A stretch of DNA of 64,000 nt from Trebouxia sp. TZW2008 (GCA_002118135.1 BDIU01000242.1:125870-189869), one strand, 5' to 3'; shown: positions 13,701-24,799, counted from the first letter of the stretch. Notes: generated by a model from the sequence alone, not told the origin. A program made the numbers and translations.

Positions 13701-15914
13701 GGCTGCAAGTGCGATAGCAGGACTTTGATGCTCAGCACTTGTGCTGGCATAAGTCAAAGCATCAGTTTCAATAAGCTGAGCACTTGAACAAATTGAAGAC
13801 CAGAACACCAGCATGTCCTTGCTATCTATAAATCCCCTTGTCTGCTCTCCCCACCTAATTCTACACGTTTGCTGCTGCCCTCACTCTCTTTGCACCAACT
13901 TGACAATGGAGCTGGCCCTTTGTTTGAGGTCAGCAAGGAAGGGCGCTTCAGTTGCCTCTGCAGGAGGGACCTTACACTGAACCCCTATCTCCTCTTGTCC
14001 CCTCTCTACGTGTGTCTTCTCTCGCAGTCTGAGCTTGCGATCTGTTTGCCCTGCCCAAATTTTAGTTTTGTTGAGAGGCTTTCTGTTGGTGCACGTGTTC
14101 AACAGAGGGCATGTTCAGAGCCAGCCATAGTGTGGAGTATCTGACCCTGACCCCCCGGGCCCACCCCAACCTGCCTTGAGCCCTTCCATTCCTGCACTTG
14201 CGGCTGTTATGAACGCTTTTGATGCAGATACCTGACACAGGGCAGTCTTGTGACGCAGGTATGTGGCAGGGAGTTTGATCAGGGTCAGTCATCACAAGGA
14301 GTACCTGACCCCACCCCCCTCCCCCTGGGGCCCCACCCCAACCTGCCTGGGAGCTCTTCTGCTCCTTTACTTGCGGCTTTTGTGAAGCCTTTACAGTTGA
14401 TGCAGATACCTGACACAGGACGGTCTTATGATGCAGGTATGTGACAGAAGGTATGTTCAGGGCCAGCCACCGCAAGGAGTACCTGCCCCCACCCCCCAAT
14501 GACCCCAGGGCCCATGCGAACTTGCCAGGGGAACCCTTCCACTCCTTCAAGGAGCAGGATGCTCAAGCAATGCCAGCTGGCCAAGCAGCGCTGTGCAGAT
14601 TTCAGATGATGCCCACAGCCTACTCCTTTGCTAAGGTGATCCAACCCATAGCCATACAAATTATATGCTGTTTGGTACCTGTGTGTCGCATCTGATCTTG
14701 GCAGTTTCAGATGATGCCCACAGCCCATTCCTTTGCCGAGTTGATCAAGATCATGTAATTTTTTGCACCAGGGTAAAGCATTTCGCATCGATACAACCTA
14801 CGCATGTTTCAGATCATGCCCTCAGCCTACGTCTTCTCAAAGGTGATCACACATGCTCCGTCTTGCCTCAAATCTGCTCATGTCCCATGCCAGTGGCAAA
14901 TGCTGCTGTGCAATTCTTGGCTGATGCTCTCCTTTGTGAGGTGATCAGTAGCATCCGATGTTTGGCAGCTGTGCTCTGCACTTGCCAAGGTGGTCAAAAT
15001 CATTTGAGTTGTTGTTGTTGATCAATTGGCACAGATGGAACACAGCTGCCACGCATCAGATGGGGCTTTTCATCTGGGCGAGAGCACAGGAGACCTGCAC
15101 CAAATACCAGATAACTTTGACCCTCTTGGCAGACACTTATAGAACAGGTGCAGACTATTCCACAAACCAGGTCACCTTGGCGTCTGCATAAAGCAGTGTA
15201 GTGCTTGTGTAGTGCTTTGCACTGTCTTTTTGTAACGTTGCTGAGGTGATCAACCTCTCATCAGTTCTCTGGACCCCTGTGTTATAGGTTTGCTTGAAGG
15301 TAGCCCAGTCATGCGCCCTCTGGAGTCCTCAGCACAAGCTTGCTTTCATTGGGTGTGCAGATTTGCATGCTAGGAGAGCAAGATGAAAAGTAGGCTTACC
15401 GCTTGATGCTGGCTGCATGTTCACTTTTTGGCGTCACCATGAGCAGCAGAATGACACCTGTGATCCACGCAGATGAGTCAGCTGCTGTCAGCTCAAAGCA
15501 TGTGTTCTGGATACTTACCTACTTGGATAATGCGGTTACTCCAGAAAGAAATGGCAGCAAGTCTCAGCAGCAACAGCAGAGATGTCACAAATGCCCAGGT
15601 TGGGCATGCAAGTCTAGCACAAAGCATTGCCAGGGGTCTGTCTGCAAGGGTCACTCACTTGACTGTCAGTTTGCCCTGCTGTATACTTGAGCTTACTGAT
15701 TTCCACTTTGACTTACCACTTCTCAGCTGGCTTGTGTTGACTGTACTCATACTTAGGGATGTCTGGTTGCATGCAGGGCCACAGCATACGGCTGGCGGTA
15801 TCAGGAGCAGACTCCAAGCACTTCTATGTGGATCACGTGGGCACCAAAACCCTATGGGTGCACACAGGGCCTGGCAGGCAGTCTTCCATTAGTTTGTACG
15901 TGCTCGACAGCTGA
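4772..15914 (+). CDS. CocE/NonD (S15-type) alpha/beta hydrolase, in-frame TAG at codon 60
   Basis: Fourteen exons: 4772-5058, 5238-5377, 5769-5872, 6460-6560, 7199-7345, 8201-8403, 8758-9093, 9738-9835, 10853-11000, 11492-12453, 12946-13059, 13588-13688, 14437-14635, 15777-15914. They total 1026 codons and every junction phase fits. Family landmarks are in order: RDGTKLAVDVMLP, YAVISMDFRGTG, nucleophile elbow CGQSYD (Ser184), SGWLDS (Asp504), LGPWSHGG (His532), HYFMMGSDHDRGW, YLEDVDPQGD, and the C-terminal jelly-roll AYSFAKGHSIRLAVSGAD ending YVLDS. The family contains X-Pro dipeptidyl-peptidases and cocaine esterase-like acyl hydrolases; the substrate here is unknown. Exons 6-7 and 10 add long Ser/Thr/Gln/Ala-rich, probably disordered inserts absent from bacterial relatives. 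An in-frame TAG at 4949-4951 interrupts exon 1. The next in-frame ATG is at 5000, inside the conserved N-terminal block. Confidence 0.85.
5873..6060 (+). repeat. Duplicated donor edge of CocE exon 3
   Basis: After the exon 3 donor at 5873 the sequence around CAGCCTTGGTGCAACGGCAA, with the following CTGTCTACAGGGTACCTACC, recurs about 120 bp further (CAGCCATGTGCAACAGCAAG near 5968). The second copy carries substitutions, including a changed GT at the old donor. It lies wholly within the intron. Confidence 0.75.
7681..8200 (+). repeat. Three upstream copies of the CocE exon 6 acceptor and exon start
   Basis: The segment from the acceptor (CTGCAGGGGTTGCAATCCTG) through the sequence encoding GCNPVVCYDGARLTARSF occurs four times, with acceptor AG ending at 7685, 7862, 8039 and 8200 (spacing 177, 177, 161). 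Only the last copy continues into the rest of exon 6 and ends at a donor whose phase matches exon 7. The first three are therefore read as intronic duplicates. Confidence 0.85.
8545..8757 (+). repeat. Upstream copies of the CocE exon 7 acceptor and exon start
   Basis: The exon 7 start (GCCTCAGTCCCAAGAAGCTA and the following CAGCCACAGCAGAG) is preceded by two degenerate copies, near 8550 and 8622. In the second the acceptor CAG has become CAA. The unit includes the run AAGACTGT...AGGTCTTTG. Confidence 0.75.
10425..10852 (+). repeat. About four upstream copies of the CocE exon 9 acceptor region
   Basis: The real exon 9 starts at 10853 (GTTGCAGACCAATGCGACTA, then CAGCAGATGCAAGC). Related copies occur near 10425, 10525, 10655 and 10755, each with a GTTG..ACTGCAGA-like acceptor followed by CAGATGC. 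The spacing is roughly 100 bp and the most distant copies are the most degenerate. Confidence 0.8.
14080..14436 (+). repeat. Two upstream copies of the CocE exon 13 acceptor and exon
   Basis: A unit of 178 bp is present three times, with acceptor positions at about 14080, at 14258 and at the used site 14436. Each copy contains the exon start (GTATGTGACAGAAGGTATGT in the real one), the CCCCACCCCCC tract and the CTTGCGGC/CCTTTA segment. The two outer copies have lost the reading frame. Confidence 0.85.
14636..14990 (+). repeat. Three downstream copies of the CocE exon 13 donor edge
   Basis: The exon end TTTCAGATGATGCCCACAGC, TACTCCTTTGCTAAG|GTGATC, recurs at about 14704, 14808 and 14905 inside the following intron, with increasing divergence. 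Only the first copy (donor at 14636) joins in phase to exon 14 (GHSIRLAVSGAD). Confidence 0.85.
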
Positions 15915-16400
15915 AGCCCCTCCTGATAGCGGCAGTCACAGTGTGCCAAAGAGTGGCCAATCAACATATGTAGTCAAATGACAGGTGGTGGCAAGGGACA
16001 ATGTGCAAAGACTGTCTCGCATCTAACAGGGAGGCTTTGACTTGACAACTGAAGCTTCTGTTGATACTGGCAGCAGTCACCATGCATGAAAGAGTGTCTT
16101 CAATCAACAGCTCTAGCCCAAAGTCAGAGACAGTAGCTGTCACAGAGTGCTAAGGGGCTGCCTCCAGCCCACAGTCTGAGGGCTGTGATTGACAGCTGCA
16201 GCCACATTCAAGAATGGCAGCAGACCTCGTTTGCAAGAGACCATGTTCCAGCAGCTGTAGTCCAAGTGAAAGGGTGGCAGTCACAGCAAGCCAGAGACTG
16301 TCTATGCTGAACAGCAAAGAATTGTGCTCGACAGCTAAAACCTCAGTGAAAAGCAGTGGTAGCCATGATGTGGGAGAGCCTGTCTCAGCTCCAGAACAAG
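15900..16400 (+). repeat. Minisatellite seeded at the CocE stop codon
   Basis: About six degenerate units of 70-85 bp share the pattern CGACAGCTGAAGCCC, then GGCAGTCACAG, then AGAGTG or AGACTG. The first unit contains the last codons and stop of the hydrolase (CTCGACAGCTGAAGCCC). Later units start near 16033, 16108, 16190, 16250 and 16328. Confidence 0.7.
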
Positions 16401-18010
16401 GCTTCTCATTGACGTGTGGTAGGCAGAATGCCATCAGTTGTCCATGTTGACTTCAACAAAGGTTCTTGAGCAGAACATTGGTCACTTCATGCTGGCACTA
16501 CCCCGTGCTCAGCAGCTGGGGTGACATTGGTGAGGGGCATAGAGACTCTGCCATCATTTGGTGTTGGCTCAATGGTTGAAGTCTCTTGTCATGGAGGAGA
16601 CGGTTGTGGCAGGCACCACTCAAATCCAGCTAAGCAACTGTTGTCCCTTGTCAATAATGACACTCCTCTTTTGCAGCATGTTGCAAGCAATGCCAGAGGA
16701 TCAGGATCAGATGCAGTGCTGTCTACCATTTTGGGAGAATGCCTATCAGGAAGTAGACAGCCAAAAAGCAAGCCTGTGGGTGACAGTCAATGGCATGGGA
16801 CACTCTGGCGGGAACAGATTTTGTTGGGAGGGAGTAGCTGTCGGATTCTCTGCTAGTCCATATTGCAGTGAGGAGCTTGCTGCATTGCCCTCAAACAGGG
16901 AGGGCACTGTCTGGTCGAAGGTGTCTCAGGCAAAAGAAGAGCATCAACCATGTTGGTGCTTTGATTGGTATAACCATTTTCCCTGCTTTTGTTGTCAATT
17001 TGTGTTGATTTGTTTGGTTTTGAAGTGTGAATGTAGTGTGTTCAGCAGTGGGTTGCAGTTGTCAAAGCGCAGGCAGCTCAAAACAAAGAAATCTAGTCTT
17101 GAAAAGGTCTTCAAGATTTGATTGGGCAAGCAGCCCACACGAAATTGTGTCAGGGTCATGCAAATGTTCTAAGGCTCATAATATTGCGAGGTGGCCTGCA
17201 ATCAAAGGAAGGGATCTATGCACTATTCTATGTTTTTGCAAACCATTTCGTTGCTTTGATTGCAGTCCATACTATGCTATGAATTTGTGCAAAGGGTCTG
17301 TCGTTTTAGCTCCGCCTTTGATGTTGCTGGAACATGCCCCATTGATTGCTCCTGTCAGCCTAAATGCAAGAATATGAGTGGACAGATTACGACTGAGCGA
17401 TGCGTCAGCGTTCCATTCTTGTGTTTTGACCATGGGCAAGCCTTGAGTTTCTAGCCTCGGCCTCTAGTCAAGCAGCAGAAGCAAGCCTTTGACCGCTGAT
17501 GTACCATCATGGCAAGTCTGACAGCGTGCCTACACTGATACGCAGAGAGAGAGAGAGTAATTTTACATGCTTTAGCCAGTCAACAAGGCTGATCACATGT
17601 GCCACACTGTGGCAATGACTATATGTCCACGAAATTCAGGCAGTCTACGACATAGTGAAAAACCCCCAAATGATCAAGTTGCTCAAAAAAAGCGCGCATT
17701 GTCTGCATGACAGAGGATGACACATGTTTGACCAGAGTTTGTGCTGCAAAGCAAGTTTGACCAATACAAACATTTGCGACAGGCTTCGTTTGCTTGTATT
17801 GCACGGGTCATTGAGCGCTGCTTTGGGCACATCACGCTCGAACGCACTCCGAATAATTCAGCAGCTTTCGCAAGTGCTAGCGCACAAAGCTTACGTGACT
17901 GTGCGCGCCAAGCCAGAAGGAACAAATGTCCTAAGCTTGTTGGGTCAGCATCTTGCGGAAAGGCACCGGCTGACTTGATCGCAGACCGGAGATTGCTGGC
18001 ACAAGAAGCC
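15915..18010. other. Gene-free interval, CocE to MYND gene
   Basis: About 2.1 kb. The first 500 bp is the minisatellite at the CocE stop. The rest shows no family-recognisable exon. The longest open frame (16558-17121) is low in similarity to anything I know and rich in Cys/Trp/Phe, as expected of chance translation. A dispersed repeat with a GA tract sits at 17530-17708, just upstream of the MYND gene. Confidence 0.5.
17530..17708 (+). repeat. Dispersed repeat, copy 1 (GA tract end)
   Basis: This 180-bp sequence contains (GA)n, AGCCAGTCAACAAGGCTGAT, CACATGTGCCACACTGTGGC, a GACATAGTGAAAAACCCCCA segment and a terminal AAAAAAAGCGCGCAT. It matches, in reverse complement, the sequence at 46062-46250 with high identity. 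It is probably an old non-autonomous element; no clear terminal inverted repeats or target duplication were seen. Confidence 0.75.
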
Positions 18011-21000
18011 ATGGAGGATCCTTTGACTGATCCTAGTTGGAACAAGGACAACCCACGCTGGCTCAGAGCGACAGTGTGGGCAGCACAGTTTGCAGCATGG
18101 GGATGGCTGCAGGCTGGCTATTCCGCCAGCGATTTTCCGGACGGGCATCGGCGATGTGCTGCTTGCGCCGCAGAAGTCCCTGAAGGTCGGGGTGGGGCTC
18201 GATGTTCGAAGTGCAAAACGGTGCCGAGTCTTGCTGTCGTTTGTTCACCTCTTTCAGAGCCCTGTCTGTACTGCTCAGCCATGACTATTTTGCAGTTGTA
18301 CTTTTGTGGCAAAGAGTGCCAGCTGAAGGCACACCCCATACACAAGCATTGGTGCCTTCAGCCTGCGCTGCAGAAGACCCGCAAAACAATGCAGGTACAT
18401 CTCACAACAGCACCCATCACAAAGTACCACGCCCAAGTGTCAGCAACTTTGACTATCTGTGCCATTCAGTATGTAGAGGATCACCGTACAAAAATATTGC
18501 GACTGATGTAGCATTGCAATGCTGCAAACACAGCTGAAATTGCGACACTGACAATCACCAGCGCAGATCTTTTTGGCTGATGCATAGCGAGTTTGAGAAA
18601 AGTTTGCAGGCACTGCACTGCTTCTGTATGCACCCAGCAGGGTCACAGGATCTCACCAGCAAGCATGTGAAATCTCCTCATCATGGTGACTTGATTTTGC
18701 ATGACTGATGCCATGCAGCAACTATACGAGAAGAGTGCCAATGAGAAAGCCAGCAAAATTGACGGAGAATTGATGCCGCCACCATCTGTACTGAAATTGC
18801 TTGAGGCCCATGAGGCAGAAGATGAAGCCAATTGCTCCACTGACAAGCAATATGCTGCCGGCTTTGCGACTCTCCACCTGGCTCACTGCGCTGAAGATTG
18901 TGATGACGATGAAATGGTGAGTGGGCTGTCGCTGCTTATACATTTGTTATTCATGTCATTACCAGCCACAGATTCATGCATGGCAGCGCAATGATGAGTG
19001 GGATACTGCTGTTTTTTCATTTGTAATCCATTTGATGGCAAACGCATCGATTAAGGAATGACGACGCAATGGTGAGTGGGCCGCTGCTGTTCATGAATGC
19101 ACTATTCAATTAATTACAAGCGCGTTACATAACAAATGACAACACAATAGAGAGTGGGCCGTTGCTTTTGCAAGCTGTAACATATCTCCCTGCTCTGATC
19201 CAGTCCATGTTCCGGTGTGCTTTGATGGACGCTGAAGCTGATCACACACCACATGTGACGCCTGCATCATGCCCTAACACCCAACAACCAACACCACTGA
19301 AGCTGTCTCACTTCGGTACAGCCAAGTATGCTGCTGAGTTTCTTTGACCTCCGCCAGAGCTTTCAACAATTCATGCACCAGTGAGCCTTCCAGTGCACTC
19401 TTACCTGTGGATGCCGTGCATGCATGTTCCTGTGCTGAACAGCACGCACCACCTCTGCGACTGTTGGGACAATTCTGCTGCTGTTGAGGCTAACGCTCGG
19501 TCGACAATTGGTCTACATGTCTTGAGACAACTTTGTCACAATGCTGATAGTATGAAAGCTGCCTGTATGCTGATCAGATGCATGTCTTGACTAGCCTTTG
19601 TGAGGCTTGCTTGTTGCTAAAGCTTGTGCCTTTCTATCTTAGGCAAAGGAGTGTCTGCAGACATTGATTCACGCCAACTACAATTGTAAGACTTTGCAGC
19701 ACTTTGTGAATCGCGCTTGCTTATATGGATGACGTTGTGCTGGCATCAATTTCTTCATGTGCCGGCACATGTGCTTATTTTATACGGCCAAAATCCTCTT
19801 GGGCCAGCTTATCGTGCACGCCACAATTAGGGGACTTCACGTTCAACCTTTAGAATTTGCTTCAAAAAGTGCCTTTGAGAATTTCTCCAAATAACTGCAG
19901 GGCTGGGAATATCTGGAGAAATCAATTGTGATAGCACGGCGTCTGAGGCATCATCAGCTTGCCAGTGACTGCATGAAAGGTACTCCTGCTGCCTCTGCTC
20001 TCAAGTGTTGCACTCCCCTCACAGTCCTGTAGGCACTATGCTGTTGCTATCAAGACTCGGCTCTCGAGACATGGGCAGTGACAACATGCCAATCGCCAAC
20101 ATGCAGTTGTACAGCAACCCTGTGTTGCGTATCCAGTTTGGATTTGCTATTGAAGAAGCAGAACAAAAAGCAAAAAAGTCTATGCCGTTATGCGTCATAA
20201 TGGGAGCCTTTGTCTAAAGAGGCAGCCTGAGGTTGTGATTGTCTCTACCGGTTTCATTCACTTCAACCCGTTGTTTTTGCTGCTTAGCTTTGGTGTACCA
20301 TGCAGAACAGCTCAGCATGTTGAAGACTTTTGAGCCGCCTGACACAAACCAGACCTCACTTCAGATCTGTGACAAGATCATCCAGAGTGCAGAGCAGCAC
20401 CAGGACATCTACCTTCTGGGATTTGGCAATTGGACAAGGGCCGTTCTGATGATGCAGCAGGGGTCAGTCTCCCATTTTTGCAACGAAGACTCCAAGCTTC
20501 TGTGCATGATCACTCCTCCCCAGTAGCCATGGTCTCACCATGCAGCAGGGCTCATTTGCCCAGGCTGCTGAGCAAAGGAATTCAATAGATTGTGTGCATG
20601 GTAACACCCCCTGAAGAGACACTGGGCAAAGGGCCATTCTGATGATACAGGAACGACCTGTCTCACGGCCCTCTCAACAAAGACCCAAGATTTGGTGACA
20701 ACGATCTCTCCTTACATGCAACGTTCGCCACAAAGCCCTTAAACAGAAGGAAATGCTGATACTTTGTGTGCATGACAAGGTTTGCCGGTAAATGGGGAAA
20801 CGGGTGCTGTCTTCATGATTCAGGAATGGTCTCACAGTTTTCTTGACAAAGAGCACAATTGCTGATGATATCTGTGTATGGTCACATCCTCCCAGACACC
20901 ACAGGGACAAGCGCACAACAGCAGAAGCAGGGTGTTTTGCCATGCAAGCTGTCTGCATGCAACATCTCTTGATTGCGTGCAAGAAGACGATGCTTATGCT

Positions 21001-22423
21001 TTTCAAGTTGCACTAAAACACCTTACTGTCACAGCAGCTGATTTCATAGATTGTGCAACTCAGCGCAGCATGCATCCAGACCGAGCGTGGTGCAGTCCGT
21101 TGGACAGCCCGTTTGTATACATGTTTGCATGGGTGAACACTGACTGTCTGCTCTTACTGATGGTTTGCAGTGTGCAAGCTAGGTATCTGATGTTGCGTGG
21201 CTGGCTTGACTGCATGCAGGTTGCCTGGTGTCAAGCCTATGTTGAGGCAAGCAAGGCATGCTGGCAAGACATGATGCGAGCCAGCAGGGTCAATGCCCTA
21301 AGGTCTGTCATGTCCAGCATGATCTAGACAACACAGACCCCTGGTGCTGTAGATAGCTTCTGACACTGATGTGCTGCATGCAGATTGACTGGTATTGAAG
21401 CCTATGTTGATGCAAGCAAGGCATGCTGGCAAGACATGATGAGAGCCAGCAGGGTGAAAGAAGAAGCAGGGGAGCCTGGTATGATGATGGCATGTGGGAA
21501 ATTAGTGGAGCTGACGTTGGACTGTGCCAGAGAACACATGTCTACCAAAACAGCAGACTACTCTGGTGCTGAGACGCTCATCCAGGAAGCTGAAGAGGTA
21601 CACATTGTCACGCACTGTATGTGATGACAAATAGGCAGGGATTAGGAATTAAGCAACAGTTCTGGGTCATTGCTGGTGCTGACGCACTAATCAAGGAAAC
21701 AGATGAGGCGCAGCTTTCTCTGATAAATTGTGTGTTTTGTGGGATATGGGGTTGACGGCATGTCTGGAATCAGTTGAGCTGATGCTGGACTCTGCCAGAG
21801 AGCTACTGTGTAGCGACACAGCGGACTATGCTGGTGCTGAGTCACTCATCAAAGAAAATGAAGAAGTGAGGGTTTCAGTACTGCTTGATGTATCTGTGCT
21901 GACAGAATTGTGGTTTGAATGGGATTATCTGCAAGCTGATATGTGCAGTGCGCTGTTCCCAGAGTTGAAGGATCTTCATTGAATACAGTGGCATATGAAG
22001 CTGATTGTTGCTTGACATTTCTGCGGCAACTGCACATGCTGACCCTTGCTGCAGTACTGTGAGCTGGCTGGCTTGGATGAGACCAGTCTGCTAATTTTCA
22101 TGGCGCGCGCCAACCTGTACGAGCTGCAAGCATCACAATCAGCCACACACTTCTTGGACAAGGCAGCTGAAGCTAGGCAGCAGCTGTTTGTAGAGATGAT
22201 TGAGCAAGAAGAAGATGTCACATCTCAATGCGCTGTGTGTCAGCAGCCCCTTGATGCACACAGGCCATCAGATGCAAGCAAAGGATCAGATGCAAAGATT
22301 CTTGTGAACTCCTGCTGCCATTTGTTTCACGAGAGGTGTTTGAAGACTTGCAGTGATCACGATTGTTGTCCAGCTCAGGGTTGTAAGAAGCCCCTGTGGC
22401 TAACAGCCAGACATCTTACGTAG
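18011..22423 (+). CDS. MYND zinc finger - TPR-like - RING-type protein
   Basis: Exons read with matching phases: 18011-18220, 18296-18394, 18719-18916, then 19643-19685, 19901-19979, from 20033, 20306-20462, 21384-21597 and 22055-22423. The 19685/19901 and 20033/20306 junctions do not fit in phase, so a small exon or error is unresolved there. The start is the only in-frame ATG upstream of the finger. Exons 1-2 encode a MYND finger (CAACAAEVPEGRGGARCSKC, then YFCGKECQ...HPIHKHWC). The middle exons encode helical, TPR-like segments (AYVDASKACWQDMMRASRV, LVELTLDCAREHMS). The last exon encodes an atypical RING (CAVCQQPL, CCHLFHERCLKTC, CPAQGC). MYND fingers bind proline-rich ligands and RINGs recruit E2 enzymes, so a ubiquitin ligase adaptor role is inference. 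No SET domain is present. Confidence 0.7.
18917..19160 (+). repeat. Downstream copies of the MYND-gene exon 3 donor edge
   Basis: The exon end GATGACGATGAAATG|GTGAGTGGGC and the following CTGTCGCTG recur about 18990, 19060 and 19140 (for example GACGACGCAATGGTGAGTGG, which keeps the GTGAGT). They lie within the intron after exon 3. Confidence 0.8.
20463..20860 (+). repeat. Downstream copies of a MYND-gene TPR exon donor edge
   Basis: The exon end GGGCCGTTCTGATGATGCAG, followed by GTCAGTCTCCC and ACGAAGACTCCAAG, reappears near 20630-20700 (GGGCCATTCTGATGATACAG) and more weakly near 20805-20860. They lie in the intron before the exon starting at 21384. Confidence 0.7.
21160..21320 (+). repeat. 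Upstream copy of the exon 21384-21597 acceptor and exon start
   Basis: GCCTATGTTGAGGCAAGCAA and the following GGCATGCTGGCAAGACATGA at 21235-21290 duplicate the real exon start at 21401 onward, including an upstream CATGCAG acceptor. An indel puts the copy out of frame with the preceding exon, so it is not used in the phase-consistent model. Confidence 0.8.
21640..21870 (+). repeat. Downstream copies of the exon 21384-21597 donor edge
   Basis: The exon end (GTGGAGCTGACGTTGGACTG ... GAAGAG|GTACAC) recurs partially at about 21670-21710 and fully at 21765-21870 (GTTGAGCTGATGCTGGACTC ... GAAGAA|GTGAGG). The second copy stays open and ends at a good donor of the same phase, so alternative use cannot be excluded. 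Confidence 0.75.
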
Positions 22424-22625
22424 GATCATTTTGTTGCTTTTGGCTGAAGCCTGTACAAAATATGAGACAGCACCAATATCAAGACAACACTGTAGCCCTT
22501 GTTTAACAAGGGGCGTTCAAAGTTCTGTGGGAATCATAGGTGCTGTCCAGCTCAGGGCTGTAAGAAGCCACTATGGCTAACAGCTAGACATCTCACACAG
22601 GCCTAATTTGGCTGAAGCCTGCTTG
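22365..22625 (+). repeat. Tandem duplication of the MYND-gene stop-codon region
   Basis: The last coding segment (CCAGCTCAGGGTTGTAAGAA, then CAGCCAGACATCTTACG) and the following TTTTGGCTGAAGCCTG recur about 178 bp downstream (CCAGCTCAGGGCTGTAAGAA at 22548). The second copy lies beyond the stop, in the presumed 3' UTR. Confidence 0.85.
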
Positions 22626-23639
22626 CAGGATGAGACATTGCCAGGCTTGGCTCAATGCTATATTAGTGCTATATGTTTCATCAGAGTTTTGCTGTGTATG
22701 CGGTTGATTGCCTGTACTGAATACTAGACTGTGCTCTGCTAGCGGGTACTGTGTGCAGCTTTTCCATGCTATCAAACACGACTAGTGCTGCCATCAAGTG
22801 TGTCATTGCAGGATAGAAGAAGAATTCGCCAGTCCAGGACAGAGTTTACTGGTTTGTTGTCTTACGTGCTAGCAGTACAAGCTGGGGCTGAGATTCAACA
22901 TACAACAAAGGGACGTATGGCTATGAGAGAACATGCTTGTTGCCAGATGTTGATAACTTACGTTAGTGACTAACAGTCTGATTGAGGGTCAATGCAGACA
23001 TTGTGTGTGCAAAGCTCACGGTATCTCTTTGTTACAATAGCAACAGCAGGCCAAATTGACTGGAAAGTCTTGCCACAGGTACAGTCAAGCGCTCATTCCA
23101 AGTAATGAATCGCAATGCAACCCAACAAGCAGTCCTTGTGGAAAGCAGTCTAAACCAAAAGCACTGCTGGCAGTGAGCATACACGCTTCTATGCGATTAC
23201 AGCAGCCCATGATCATCTGAATTATAAATCTTGTGACAACAAACGAAACAACATAGGAGAAAGGGGCTGCTACCCTTCCTTGTCATGTCTTGTCTCTCTT
23301 GTCATCAGTTGATGAGCCAAACATCGCATGCGATGCTGAATTCACAGCACATAGGGTATAGAACAGGCGCCTTGAGGTCTCTTCTTGATTGTCATGACAG
23401 TCTTCATTTGCTGGTTGCTGCTTTCCAAGCAGCAATCCCGGGCTGCTTCTTTAGACAGAGAGTCCCTTTATGACAACTAACAGCATAGACTCTTCTTTTG
23501 CTTTTATCTTTCTTTTCTATGACAGTACTAGTCTTGATGGCATGCCAGGCCTAAGGGCGACCCGCTGCCTAACCCCCTGCACCTTGCTTCTTGCTCTACA
23601 TACCTGCAAGCATCATGCCTGTGTTGCAAAAAGCAGCAG

Positions 23640-23960
23640 CAGTGCAGCTTTCTATGCCACACAGCGGGGCAGGCAATTTTCTGATGAAGCAGGGCGCACA
23701 GCAGTTTAATCAGGCTGTTTGGAGAAGGGCAGGGCAGTTTGTGTCAGGGCACACAACATTTGTCAATGGGGATGTTGAGAATGAGGCAGGGCAGGGCAGC
23801 ATGAACGAATTTCGAAAGTGCCCAGCAGTCTGATGAGGCTCTTTGAACAAGGCAGGGCATTTTGGGTCAGGGCACACAGCATTATGTAATGAGGGCAGTG
23901 TCAAGGGCAGGACAGGGCGGTTGGAACACGTGAAATGCACAGATGCCACACAGATCTTTT
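23640..23960 (+). repeat. Tandem repeat, unit about 120 bp (GGCAGGGCA-rich)
   Basis: Three units share AGGCAGGGCAnTTT, GTCAGGGCACACA(A/G)CATT and a GATGAGGCT/AATCAGGCT segment, at about 23665, 23727 and 23847. Confidence 0.7.
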
Positions 23961-24169
23961 GCCTCAGCACAAAGGACTTGCGAGTTGAATGCTACAAGAG
24001 TACTGAGCCAATGCATGCAAATGCACAGCACTATTGATGCTCTGACAGTATTCAACTGCTAAACACTGGAGTTGTGACATATGGCATAGGCAGGACCTGA
24101 GCACAAAAGGTGTTGTGAGTAATCACAGGGACGCAAAATCAAGCAGTACAAGCTGCAAACATAGGCATC

Positions 24170-24600
24170 TAAAGTGGAGCCAGGGCCAGCTGTGCTTCCG
24201 ATGGTTCTAATGTGCAGCCAGTCTGCGGAAATGCACCCGTTTGTGCTAGATACCGATTCCGCACTTCTATTCAAGCACTGCTTGAAGATCAGCTCGCATC
24301 AAGGCTGCTGTTGATACAGCTCAGAGAAGCTGTAGTTGAGGGGTCATACGCGCTCACTGTCTGCTGAAAACTGCACCCATTGATGCTGGTCACCACTGCA
24401 ACTGTCCTGCTCCAAGACTGCTTGGAGATCAGCTGGCATCAAGGCTGTTGTTGATACAGCTACGGGCAGCTGTATTGTAGAGGACTGTATATGCTCACTG
24501 TCTGCTGGAGAATGCATCAAAGCTTCTGTTGACACAGCTTAGAGAAGCTGTAGCTGTGAGGAATTATTCGTGCTCACTGTCTGCTGATAAGCACAACCAT
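24170..24600 (+). repeat. Tandem repeat, unit about 110-140 bp, each with a small palindrome
   Basis: Three to four units contain CTTG(A/G)AGATCAGCT, GCATCAAGGCTG, a palindrome of the form TACAGCT-N6-AGCTGTA (24315-24334, 24455-24474, about 24533-24552) and GCTCACTGTCTGCTG. The palindrome is conserved in every unit although the spacers differ. Confidence 0.75.
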
Positions 24601-24799
24601 GTGTAGCACATCCCTGTAGCAATCTTCTGAACCCAGGGGCAGTCTACTAGTAATCTGCTCTTCAAGCAGTGTTTGGGCAAGACTGGTTGAACAGCACTTT
24701 CCGATAAGACGGTTCCTTGGTCCTTCAAGATCCTTTTGAGGGATTGTGGCATGCATGTGATTGAGTTTTGTGACTCTTTGGTTGAGTCCGACTCCAGTC

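Noticed and set aside
16558..17121. 187-codon open frame after the CocE gene
   Set aside because: Cys/Trp/Phe-rich composition, no domain, overlaps repeat-derived DNA and no splice context.
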